Shown: positions 1-6,108 of the stretch, piece after piece
Numbering within the stretch: the stretch's first letter is position 1
Layout: each line of letters begins with the position of its first letter
Origin: JBFXDI01 sp050181295
GTDB taxonomy: Bacteria; Pseudomonadota; Alphaproteobacteria; Rhizobiales; Aestuariivirgaceae
Direction of reading: 5' to 3'
Assembly (NCBI GenBank): GCA_050181295.1
Contig: JBFXDI010000114.1
Span: 1-13,017, forward strand
DNA length: 13,017 bases
Translations under genes and position numbers: made by a program
Notes under the pieces: generated by a model
Database searches by the model: none
Seen by the model: the letters and a program-made list of their open reading frames with translations, nothing else
Told to the model about the DNA's origin: nothing

Positions 1-141
1 AACTTAAGGAGGGGCGGACCTTCGAAGTCAAGAATAACCGAGTAAATTGGTAGGGTTTAGAACAGTTCCAGATTGTCTGGGCTAGGAAAGAAGCCGTGGC
101 ATCGATACCTTGCTGTCCGTAGCATTCGCTCCCTGCGCTTT

Positions 142-150
142 GAGGAGAGG
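142..150 (+). promoter_or_regulatory. Shine-Dalgarno site deciding the caspase-like gene start
   Basis: The purine run GAGGAGAGG lies nine bases before the ATG at 160. It favours that ATG over the in-frame TTG at 73, which has no comparable site and would put a basic 29-residue extension in front of an otherwise normal signal peptide. The remaining leader (1-141) contains no gene or convincing promoter that I can recognise. Confidence 0.6.
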
Positions 151-159
151 CTCCAGGTC

Positions 160-1392
160 ATGCGGCTTTCCCAGTGCTGGATGCTCCTGAGCGTGTTCTT
201 TCTGTTGCTCTCGGGCGGGGCTGCGATGCCGGCCGAGACACGGATCGCGCTGATCGTCGGCAACGGCAGCTATGCGCATGTTTCGAGTCTCGCCAATCCG
301 GTGAATGACGCCAAGGGCGTGGCCCGGGTTCTGGAGGGGTTAGGCTTCTCGGTCACACTCAAGGTTGATGTGACCCAAGCGGATCTGAAATCCGCGATTG
401 CGGGCTTCACGGACGCCGTGGCGGCTTCCGGTGACGGCACTCTGGCGCTCTTCTACTACGCAGGCCACGGGATGCAGGTGGCGGGCGCGAACTATCTCAT
501 TCCGGTAGACGCCGACATCCGCACAGACAGGGACGTGCTCCTGAAAGCCGTCCCGGCAAGCGACCTTCTGCAGACGCTCCAGCTTGCCGGCTCCAGCATC
601 AACGTCATCATCCTCGACGCCTGCCGCGACAACCCGTTCAAATCCGCAAGCCGCTCCATCGCGCGAGGCCTTGCCCGTGTCGAAGCGCCGACGGGCTCCC
701 TCGTTGCCTATGCGACCGCGCCCGGCCAGACGGCGGCGGACGGGCAGGGCCTCAACAGCCCCTATTCGGCGGCGCTGATGAAGGCGCTTGTGAAGCGGGG
801 GCAGACCCTGGAGCAAATATTCAAGACGGTTCGTGTCGAGGTCCTTGCGGCCACGGCCGGCCGCCAGACACCCTGGGAGGAGAGTTCGCTCACGCGCGAC
901 ATCAAGCTGACGGGGGACGCCGCATCGGAATCGCAGCCGGCGCCCGCCGTCCAGCAACCGGCGCCGCAGGCGCAGGCCGCCGATCCGGCGGCGCAGGCCT
1001 GGGCGACCCTGAGCGGCTCGGACAGCGTCGCCATGCTGGAAAAGTTCGTTGAGATGTACCCCGACAGCCCGTTTGCGGGCTTCGCCAAGGTCAGGATCGA
1101 GGAATTGAGGCAACGGCAGGTCGCGGTCGCTCCTTCCGTTCCGGCTCCCCAACCGGCACCGGAGCCGGCCCCTGAGCCTCAGCCCCAGCGTCAGGTGGAG
1201 GGCTGGAGCTGCGACCGCCTTTGGTACGAGCGCAACGCCCTCTATGCGGCCAAGGGCTTCTGCTTCAAGACGCAGCGTGCCATCGCCACCTTTGGAAGGG
1301 GATGTTTTGCGCCCTTCGGCAAGCTTTCCGCCTCCGAGAAGCGCAGGGTCACGGAACTGCAGGCCATGGAGCGTCAGTTCGGCTGTCCGTAG
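160..1392 (+). CDS. Secreted caspase-like protein (peptidase C14 fold) with C-terminal YARHG-like domain
   Basis: Predicted protein of 410 residues. Residues 1 to about 22 form a signal peptide: a short basic N-terminus, then a hydrophobic stretch ending in GGAA, so the product is probably exported to the periplasm. Residues about 26-250 are a caspase/metacaspase-type domain. It starts with the ALIVGN strand and has the catalytic pair His103 (in YYAGHG) and Cys155 (in DACRDNPF), so the dyad is intact. A Pro/Ala/Gln-rich linker follows. Residues about 278-325 look like a short helical repeat (EKFVEMYPDSPFAG) common in such proteins. After a second Pro-rich linker, residues about 348-410 match the YARHG-type domain (SCDRLWYERN ... 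GFCFKT, four or more Cys). Bacterial caspase-like proteins are presumed cysteine peptidases; the substrate is unknown. It precedes nuoA on the same strand with a 117-bp gap, so a link to complex I is not implied. An alternative TTG start lies at 73. Confidence 0.85.
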   Translation: MRLSQCWMLLSVFFLLLSGGAAMPAETRIALIVGNGSYAHVSSLANPVNDAKGVARVLEGLGFSVTLKVDVTQADLKSAIAGFTDAVAASGDGTLALFYYAGHGMQVAGANYLIPVDADIRTDRDVLLKAVPASDLLQTLQLAGSSINVIILDACRDNPFKSASRSIARGLARVEAPTGSLVAYATAPGQTAADGQGLNSPYSAALMKALVKRGQTLEQIFKTVRVEVLAATAGRQTPWEESSLTRDIKLTGDAASESQPAPAVQQPAPQAQAADPAAQAWATLSGSDSVAMLEKFVEMYPDSPFAGFAKVRIEELRQRQVAVAPSVPAPQPAPEPAPEPQPQRQVEGWSCDRLWYERNALYAAKGFCFKTQRAIATFGRGCFAPFGKLSASEKRRVTELQAMERQFGCP

Positions 1393-1509
1393 GGGCCCGG
1401 AAGCGGCAATTTTCGGCTGGCGTTTGGTCTTGCCAGCCATGGTGCGCTGCGGTACCACGGCCAAGGGTTCTGGGTGGCCGGCGATACGCTGGCGAGTGCG
1501 GATGCCGCG
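1393..1509 (+). promoter_or_regulatory. Gap before nuoA, expected to carry the nuo operon promoter
   Basis: This 117-bp gap is the only space before the first nuo gene, so a promoter is expected here by inference. A weak candidate is TTGCCA (1430-1435), 17 bases from TACCAC (1453-1458), which matches the -10 consensus at only three of six positions. The gap also has a perfect 7-bp inverted repeat, GGCTGGC (1415-1421) with GCCAGCC (1432-1438) and a 10-base loop. The hairpin has no T-tract after it, so it is not a standard terminator. Read-through from the caspase-like gene cannot be excluded. Confidence 0.3.
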
Positions 1510-1875
1510 ATGCAGGACATCTTGCGAGACTATCTTCCGATCGTGATCTTCATGGCCGTCGCTGGCGGCCTCGCGCTGGCGTTGATGCTCTCGGCCATCA
1601 TCATCGCCGTCCGGCATCCGGACCCGGAAAAGCTGTCGGCCTACGAATGCGGCTTCAATGCCTTCGATGATGCGCGCATGAAGTTCGACGTCCGGTTCTA
1701 TCTCGTCTCCATCCTCTTCATCATCTTCGACCTGGAGGTGGCGTTTCTGTTCCCCTGGGCCGTGACGCTGAAGGAGGTGGGATTGTTCGGTTTCTGGTCG
1801 ATGATGGCGTTCCTTGGCGTTCTGACCGTCGGCTTCCTATATGAGTGGCGGAAAGGAGCGCTGGAATGGGATTGA
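1510..1875 (+). CDS. nuoA: NADH-quinone oxidoreductase subunit A
   Basis: Predicted protein of 121 residues, the usual alphaproteobacterial NuoA length. It is a small membrane subunit of complex I next to the quinone channel, packed against NuoH and NuoJ. Three transmembrane helices are visible, at about residues 8-30, 60-82 and 88-108. Between the first two lies the conserved family loop DPEKLSAYECGFNAFDDAR, containing the Cys that in the mitochondrial homologue ND3 reports the active/deactive state. The acidic motif FDLEVAFLFPW in helix 2 is present. The ATG at 1510 is chosen because it gives the family N-terminus; a GTG at 1474 would add 12 residues. The Shine-Dalgarno site is weak. The 3' end overlaps nuoB by 10 bases. 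Confidence 0.95.
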   Translation: MQDILRDYLPIVIFMAVAGGLALALMLSAIIIAVRHPDPEKLSAYECGFNAFDDARMKFDVRFYLVSILFIIFDLEVAFLFPWAVTLKEVGLFGFWSMMAFLGVLTVGFLYEWRKGALEWD

Positions 1876-2420
1876 TCGACCCCAGCGGCGCAGCCCTCTC
1901 GACCGATAGCCGTCCGCTGCCGGGCCATCAGGCATATTTCTCCGCCGTCAACGCGGAGCTTGCGGACAAGGGCTTTCTGGTCGCGGCCTCCGATGATCTC
2001 ATCAACTGGGCCCGCACGGGCTCGCTCATGTGGATGACCTTCGGGCTGGCCTGCTGCGCTGTCGAGATGATGCAGGCCTCGATGCCGCGCTACGACGTGG
2101 AGCGCTTCGGCTTTGCCCCGCGCGCGAGCCCTCGCCAATCGGACGTGATGATCGTGGCGGGCACGCTCACCAACAAGATGGCGCCGGCGCTGCGCAAGGT
2201 CTACGACCAGATGCCGGAGCCCCGCTACGTCATCTCCATGGGCTCCTGCGCCAATGGCGGCGGCTACTATCACTATTCCTACGCCGTGGTGCGTGGCTGC
2301 GACCGCGTGGTGCCGGTCGACATCTACGTGCCGGGCTGCCCTCCCACGGCTGAAGCGCTGGTCTACGGGATCCTGCTTTTGCAGAAGAAGATCCGTCGGA
2401 CTGGGACCATCGAGCGTTGA
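1866..2420 (+). CDS. nuoB: NADH-quinone oxidoreductase subunit B (cluster N2 subunit)
   Basis: Predicted protein of 184 residues. NuoB carries the terminal [4Fe-4S] cluster N2, which passes electrons to ubiquinone at the NuoB/NuoD interface of complex I. The four ligands are visible: the adjacent Cys63-Cys64 (LACCAVEMM), Cys128 (GSCANGGG) and Cys158 (VPGCPPTAEAL). The ATG at 1866 is preceded by AAGGAG (1853-1858) at a spacing of seven bases and overlaps the end of nuoA by 10 bases, so translation is probably coupled. The protein looks complete and ordinary in length. Unusually, the next gene is not nuoC: a TTG-started unknown gene begins inside its stop codon region. Confidence 0.97.
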   Translation: MGLIDPSGAALSTDSRPLPGHQAYFSAVNAELADKGFLVAASDDLINWARTGSLMWMTFGLACCAVEMMQASMPRYDVERFGFAPRASPRQSDVMIVAGTLTNKMAPALRKVYDQMPEPRYVISMGSCANGGGYYHYSYAVVRGCDRVVPVDIYVPGCPPTAEALVYGILLLQKKIRRTGTIER

Positions 2421-2971
2421 TCAGCTCGGCGGAAAAATCGGACGAGAGAATCATCGTCGCGGATGACAGGGAGCCTTGGCTTGAGCTCTTGTTTGGCCTG
2501 CATGATGCTCGGGTCGTCAGACAGGACGACAAGGAGTTTTTCACCTGCTCCCTCTCGCGTCAGACAGCCGGCGGGCATATGGGGTTGGCTGTCCAGATGT
2601 TGCTCTCCGGTTGGGAGAAGGTGAACACCGACGATGAAAGAGTGACGTATCGCTATGGGGATTTGATGTTGCTTGCGGATGGTGAAGCAACGGAAAACCT
2701 CGTTGGCTACATAGAGCAGCAGCTAGGGCTGCCCCGTGGGGCGCGGGGAACCTTCACCAGAATGCTGGTGGATTATGTCGCCCTGAATAGCGACCCGCAG
2801 GAGATTGAGAGCCAGCCTTTCTTTGGAAAGATGTTTCTTGGGGAGGAGGGCGACCCGAACGAAGCTCAGCTTTTCCTGTCGTTCAACGTGCCGGCCGGAA
2901 ATGCTTGGTTTGGGCTGAAAGACCTAGCATACAGCGGTTCCATTGCATATTGGTTCCGAAAGGCCTCCTAG
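2417..2971 (+). CDS. Hypothetical protein inserted between nuoB and nuoC
   Basis: Open frame of 184 residues with no family that I recognise. It has no signal peptide, no transmembrane segment and only one cysteine (in FFTCSL), so it reads as a soluble cytoplasmic mixed alpha/beta protein, acidic overall. The C-terminal third is rich in aromatics (QPFFGKMF, AWFGLKDL, AYWFRKAS). The start is inferred: TTG at 2417 overlaps the nuoB stop in the pattern TTGA, and the next in-frame ATG would remove about 54 residues. The stop TAG overlaps the nuoC GTG by one base. Composition departs from its neighbours: hand-counted GC is about 56% over 2461-2940 against about 65-67% in sampled nuoD lines, and codons rare in this neighbourhood (AGA, TTG, GGA) occur. 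This suggests later acquisition. The soluble, acidic, small profile is compatible with an orphan immunity-type protein, but that is only speculation. Confidence 0.75.
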   Translation: MISSAEKSDERIIVADDREPWLELLFGLHDARVVRQDDKEFFTCSLSRQTAGGHMGLAVQMLLSGWEKVNTDDERVTYRYGDLMLLADGEATENLVGYIEQQLGLPRGARGTFTRMLVDYVALNSDPQEIESQPFFGKMFLGEEGDPNEAQLFLSFNVPAGNAWFGLKDLAYSGSIAYWFRKAS

Positions 2972-3573
2972 TGGATGAGACACAGAAAGAGCTGGCCGAG
3001 CACGTCGCCGCCCAGCTTCCCGAAGCTCACGTCGTTGCCTCCGCGGCATTCGGCGAGTTGACGCTGGTTTGCGACCCGGCGGCGATCCGCGACGTGCTGC
3101 GGCTTCTCCGGGACGACCCGGCCTGTGCTTTCAACTGCTTCACCGATCTCTGTGGCGCCGACTACCCCGAGCGCGAGAAGCGTTTCGAGGTCGTCTATCA
3201 TCTTCTGAGCCCGACGCAGAATGCGCGCATCCGCGTCAAGGTTCTGGTTGGAGAGGAAGAGGCGCTCCCGAGCGTCATCGACGTCTTCCCGGCCGCGAAC
3301 TGGTTCGAGCGCGAGGTCTATGACCTCTACGGCGTGTTCTTCGAGGGTCATCCGGACCTCCGGCGCATCCTCACCGACTACGGCTTCAACGGACATCCTC
3401 TGCGCAAGGACTTCCCGCTGACGGGCTATGTCGAGGTGCGCTACGACGAGGAGAGGAAGCGCGTCGTCTACGAGCCCGTGAAGCTCACGCAGGAATTCCG
3501 GAACTTCGATTACCTGTCGCCGTGGGAAGGGACCGACTATGTCCTGCCGGGCGATGAGAAGGCAAAGCAGTGA
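2971..3573 (+). CDS. nuoC: NADH-quinone oxidoreductase subunit C (30 kDa subunit)
   Basis: Predicted protein of 200 residues, the normal length for an alphaproteobacterial NuoC not fused to NuoD. It is a structural subunit of the peripheral-arm connecting module with no redox centre of its own. The family signature is clear at residues 113-134: ERE, then DLYGVFFEGHPDLRRIL, followed by GHPLRKDFPLTGY. The GTG at 2971 is chosen because the resulting N-terminus (VDETQKELAEHVA in genomic translation, fMet in vivo) matches rhizobial NuoC. An upstream in-frame TTG at 2905 would run deep into the preceding gene. GAAAGG at 2958-2963 is a plausible ribosome site. The start overlaps the preceding stop by one base, so nuoC translation now depends on coupling to the inserted gene rather than to nuoB. 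Its stop overlaps the nuoD start by four bases. Confidence 0.95.
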   Translation: MDETQKELAEHVAAQLPEAHVVASAAFGELTLVCDPAAIRDVLRLLRDDPACAFNCFTDLCGADYPEREKRFEVVYHLLSPTQNARIRVKVLVGEEEALPSVIDVFPAANWFEREVYDLYGVFFEGHPDLRRILTDYGFNGHPLRKDFPLTGYVEVRYDEERKRVVYEPVKLTQEFRNFDYLSPWEGTDYVLPGDEKAKQ

Positions 3574-4760
3574 CCGAAGCCTCCGTCCGCAACTTCAGCA
3601 TCAATTTCGGCCCGCAGCACCCGGCCGCGCACGGCGTCCTGCGCCTCGTCCTCGAGCTCGACGGCGAGGTGGTCGAGCGCGTCGATCCGCATATCGGCCT
3701 GCTGCACCGTGGCACCGAGAAGCTGATCGAGCATAAGACCTATCTGCAGGCCATCCCCTATTTCGACCGGCTCGACTACGTCGCGCCCATGAACCAGGAG
3801 CACGCCTTTGCTCTCGCTATCGAGAAGCTTCTGGCGCTCGATGTCCCAAGGCGCGGCCAGCTCATCCGGGTTCTCTATTCGGAGATCGGGCGCCTCCTGT
3901 CGCATCTCCTCAATGTCACGACGCAGGCCATGGACGTTGGCGCGCTCACACCGCCGCTTTGGGGCTTCGAGGAGCGCGAGAAGCTGATGGTCTTCTATGA
4001 GCGCGCCTCGGGAAGCCGCATGCACGCGGCCTATATCCGCGCCGGCGGCGTGCACCAGGATCTGCCGCAAAAGCTCATCGACGATATCTGGGTGTTCTGC
4101 GAGCACCATTCGAAGGTGCTGGACGACATCGAGGGTCTGCTGACCGACAATCGCATCTTCAAGCAGCGCAACGTCGACATCGGCGTGGTGAAGCTCGAGG
4201 ACGCCTTCGCCTGGGGCTTCTCGGGCGTCATGGTGCGTGGCTCCGGCGCTGCCTGGGACCTGCGCAAGGCGCAGCCTTACGAGTGCTATTCCGAGCTCGA
4301 TTTCGATATACCGATCGGCAAGAACGGCGACTGCTACGACCGCTATCTCATCCGCATGGAGGAGATGCGCCAGTCGGTCAGAATCATGAAACAGTGCCTC
4401 GAGAAGCTGAACTCGACCGAGGGCAGGGGACCGGTCTCCTCCATTGACGGCAAGGTCGTGCCGCCCAAGCGCGGCGAGATGAAGCGCTCCATGGAGGCGC
4501 TGATCCACCACTTCAAGCTCTACACCGAGGGCTTCAAGGTGCCGGAGGGCGAGGTCTATGCCGCCGTCGAAGCACCGAAGGGCGAGTTCGGGGTCTATCT
4601 CGTCGCCGACGGCACCAACAAGCCCTATCGCTGCCGCCTGCGCGCGCCGGGCTTCGCGCATCTCCAGGCCATGGACTTCCTCTGCCGCAAGCACATGCTG
4701 GCGGACGTGTCGGCCATTCTCGGCTCGCTCGACATCGTGTTCGGGGAGGTGGACCGGTGA
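3570..4760 (+). CDS. nuoD: NADH-quinone oxidoreductase subunit D (49 kDa subunit)
   Basis: Predicted protein of 396 residues, full family length. NuoD is the 49-kDa subunit related to the large subunit of [NiFe] hydrogenases and forms the ubiquinone-binding pocket with NuoB. Motifs seen: GPQHPAAHG near the N-terminus, with His21, and PYFDRLDY, with Tyr70. These two have the same spacing as the quinone-headgroup His and Tyr of the bovine subunit. The signature LHRGTEKLIE lies at residues 45-54. The C-terminus shows the expected GEFGVYLVADG and RAPGFAHLQ motifs. The hydrogenase metal-ligand cysteines are absent, as normal for this subunit. The start is GTG at 3570 in a GTGA overlap with nuoC, with GAGAAGG (3556-3562) seven bases upstream. 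The stop overlaps the following non-nuo gene by four bases, again as GTGA. Confidence 0.97.
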   Translation: MTEASVRNFSINFGPQHPAAHGVLRLVLELDGEVVERVDPHIGLLHRGTEKLIEHKTYLQAIPYFDRLDYVAPMNQEHAFALAIEKLLALDVPRRGQLIRVLYSEIGRLLSHLLNVTTQAMDVGALTPPLWGFEEREKLMVFYERASGSRMHAAYIRAGGVHQDLPQKLIDDIWVFCEHHSKVLDDIEGLLTDNRIFKQRNVDIGVVKLEDAFAWGFSGVMVRGSGAAWDLRKAQPYECYSELDFDIPIGKNGDCYDRYLIRMEEMRQSVRIMKQCLEKLNSTEGRGPVSSIDGKVVPPKRGEMKRSMEALIHHFKLYTEGFKVPEGEVYAAVEAPKGEFGVYLVADGTNKPYRCRLRAPGFAHLQAMDFLCRKHMLADVSAILGSLDIVFGEVDR

Positions 4761-5044
4761 CATCGATGTCGATCTATTGTGGCGAGCACGGGCATCAGCC
4801 AAAGGCATACATTTGCCAGCATTTGCTCTCGTCAATGCATGACCATCAGCCGCGAGGAATAGTCGTTTGCGATCCCGATCCCGAGGACGGCAGCACGAAC
4901 GCCTACTGCTGGAGCTGTCAACGCATGCTCGAGGAGGGCGGCGGTGATTGGACGGAAGAAATGTCGGGCGAGTTGGGTCTGAGAGTTGTTTGCTCGGAGT
5001 GTCTTCGCAACTGCATCGAAATCAACGCCAGCCAGAACGCTTGA
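4757..5044 (+). CDS. Small Cys/His-rich probable zinc-binding protein inserted between nuoD and nuoE
   Basis: Predicted protein of 95 residues. The metal-ligand candidates are ordered: Cys8-x2-His11, then Cys20-x-His22 (YICQHLL), Cys38, Cys51-x2-Cys54 (YCWSCQRML), and Cys79-x2-Cys82-x3-Cys86 (VCSECLRNC). This arrangement suggests one or two structural zinc sites in a soluble cytoplasmic protein. From memory it resembles unnamed small stand-alone bacterial proteins that begin CxxHGxQxxxxVCQHL and continue with DAWCxxC, GGxWT and CxxCY-like motifs; no function is established that I know of. The start is GTG at 4757, in a GTGA overlap with the nuoD stop, with GGGGAGG (4743-4749) seven bases before it; ATG at 4766 is the alternative. 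Hand-counted GC is about 56% over 4801-5040, below the nuo genes, so it may be a recent insertion. It is followed 23 bases later by nuoE. Confidence 0.8.
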   Translation: MTSMSIYCGEHGHQPKAYICQHLLSSMHDHQPRGIVVCDPDPEDGSTNAYCWSCQRMLEEGGGDWTEEMSGELGLRVVCSECLRNCIEINASQNA

Positions 5045-5067
5045 AGATCAGGGAACTCTGAAGCGCG

Positions 5068-5853
5068 ATGTCCGTCCGCCGTCTCGACTCCATTCAACCC
5101 GAGAGCTTCGCGTTTACGCCGGACAATCTGGTCTGGGCGAAGCAGCAGCTCGAGAAGTATCCGCCGGACAAGCAGATGTCGGCCGTAATCCCGGTGCTGT
5201 GGCGGGCGCAAGAGCAGAACGGCGGCTGGATCTCCGAGCCCGCCATGCGCTACGTCGCCGGCTTCCTCGACATGTCCTATATCCGCGTCTACGAAGTTGC
5301 GACCTTCTACACGATGTTCCAGCTCTCGCCGGTGGGCCGCAAAGCACACGTGCAGGTCTGCGGCACGACGCCCTGCATGCTCAGGGGCTCCGAGGCGCTG
5401 ATCGAGGTCTGCAGGGAGCGGATCTCGCCTGTTCCCCATCACGTCTCCGCCGATGGCGATTTCTCTTGGGAAGAGGTCGAGTGCCTGGGGGCCTGTGTCA
5501 ACGCGCCCATGGTCCAGATCTGGAAGGACACCTACGAGGATTTGACGGCCGAGACCTTCGGGAAGGTGCTTGATGCGTTTGCCGCGGGCGAAACTCCGAC
5601 GCCCGGCCCGCAGAACGGCCGGCAGTTCTCGGCGCCGATCGGCGGACGAACGACGCTTCTCAATGGCGAGAATATCTCGACTGGCCTGAAGAACGGCAAG
5701 GGCGGTGACGCGGCCACGGTTCCTCCTTCGGCCGCCGCCAAGCCGAAGACCGCGACCGAGGAGACCGCGCCGGCAGTCAAGGGGCCCAAGTCGGGCGCGC
5801 CCAAGGTCAAAGCCGCGTCGGAAAACGCGGGCGCCGGCAAGAAGCCGCGATAG
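5068..5853 (+). CDS. nuoE: NADH-quinone oxidoreductase subunit E (24 kDa, cluster N1a)
   Basis: Predicted protein of 261 residues. Residues 1-180 are the thioredoxin-like [2Fe-2S] NuoE core of the NADH-dehydrogenase module. The N1a ligands are Cys98, Cys103 (CGTTPC), Cys139 and Cys143 (CLGAC). The PVLWRAQEQNGGWIS and VYEVATFYTMF segments are typical of the family. From about residue 185 the protein continues as a low-complexity tail rich in Ala, Lys, Pro and Thr, probably disordered. Rhizobial NuoE proteins are commonly extended in this way compared with the shorter E. coli form. The ATG at 5068 gives the N-terminus MSVRRL expected for rhizobial NuoE, although the ribosome site is poor (AGGGAA lies 12 bases away), perhaps because the preceding insert changed its upstream region. 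Confidence 0.95.
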   Translation: MSVRRLDSIQPESFAFTPDNLVWAKQQLEKYPPDKQMSAVIPVLWRAQEQNGGWISEPAMRYVAGFLDMSYIRVYEVATFYTMFQLSPVGRKAHVQVCGTTPCMLRGSEALIEVCRERISPVPHHVSADGDFSWEEVECLGACVNAPMVQIWKDTYEDLTAETFGKVLDAFAAGETPTPGPQNGRQFSAPIGGRTTLLNGENISTGLKNGKGGDAATVPPSAAAKPKTATEETAPAVKGPKSGAPKVKAASENAGAGKKPR

Positions 5854-5861
5854 GATCTGCC

Positions 5862-6095
5862 ATGGCCGATGCCACGAACGAACTGATCTACGAAGTCCTG
5901 AAGAACGTTCAGGAAAGGATGACGACGCTCGATGAAGGTCAGCGAGCCATTCATGCCGAACTGATAGCGGTTCGAGGACACGTGCACGCCGTGCAGGTGG
6001 ATATCAACAATATCTACGAGCGTGTGGCAAAGATGGAGCTCCGCATGGACCGAATCGAAAAGCGGCTCGATCTTGTAAGCGAACCCGCGCAATAG
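5862..6095 (+). CDS. Small coiled-coil protein between nuoE and nuoF
   Basis: Predicted protein of 77 residues, almost wholly alpha-helical with heptad-like spacing of Leu, Ile, Val and Met from about residue 8 to residue 70 (for example ELIAVRGHVHAVQVDINNI and MELRMDRIEKRL), so a coiled-coil dimer or trimer is likely. There are no cysteines and no membrane segment. Similar short helical proteins beginning with a TNELIYEVLK-type segment are familiar as stand-alone genes in rhizobial genomes, but no function is established that I know of. It starts at ATG 5862, eight bases after the nuoE stop, with AGGA overlapping the nuoE stop region, and ends 13 bases before nuoF. Hand-counted GC is about 52% over 5881-6060, distinctly below nuoE and nuoF, suggesting acquisition or relaxed composition. 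A role in complex I is not shown. Confidence 0.8.
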   Translation: MADATNELIYEVLKNVQERMTTLDEGQRAIHAELIAVRGHVHAVQVDINNIYERVAKMELRMDRIEKRLDLVSEPAQ

Positions 6096-6108
6096 GTGGC
6101 TTCAGATC

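Noticed and set aside
1..141. Possible promoter or end of an upstream gene at the window start
   Set aside because: AAGGAGG near position 7 looks like a ribosome site but no coding frame follows it, and no convincing -35/-10 pair was found by eye.
73..159. N-terminal extension of the caspase-like protein from TTG at 73
   Set aside because: No ribosome site is seen near 73, and the ATG at 160 has GAGGAGAGG nine bases upstream and opens directly into a normal signal peptide.
1415..1438. Terminator of the caspase-like gene
   Set aside because: A perfect 7-bp stem exists, but no T-run follows on either strand, so it is only noted inside the intergenic entry.
3537..4835. A minus-strand open frame of over 400 codons opposite nuoD
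   Set aside because: It mirrors nuoD codons, has no recognisable domain, and nuoD is beyond doubt. Treated as a composition artefact.
5620..5853. Possible foreign fusion at the NuoE C-terminus
   Set aside because: The Ala/Lys/Pro-rich tail resembles the extended low-complexity tails usual in rhizobial NuoE, so it is not evidence of a fusion or frameshift.
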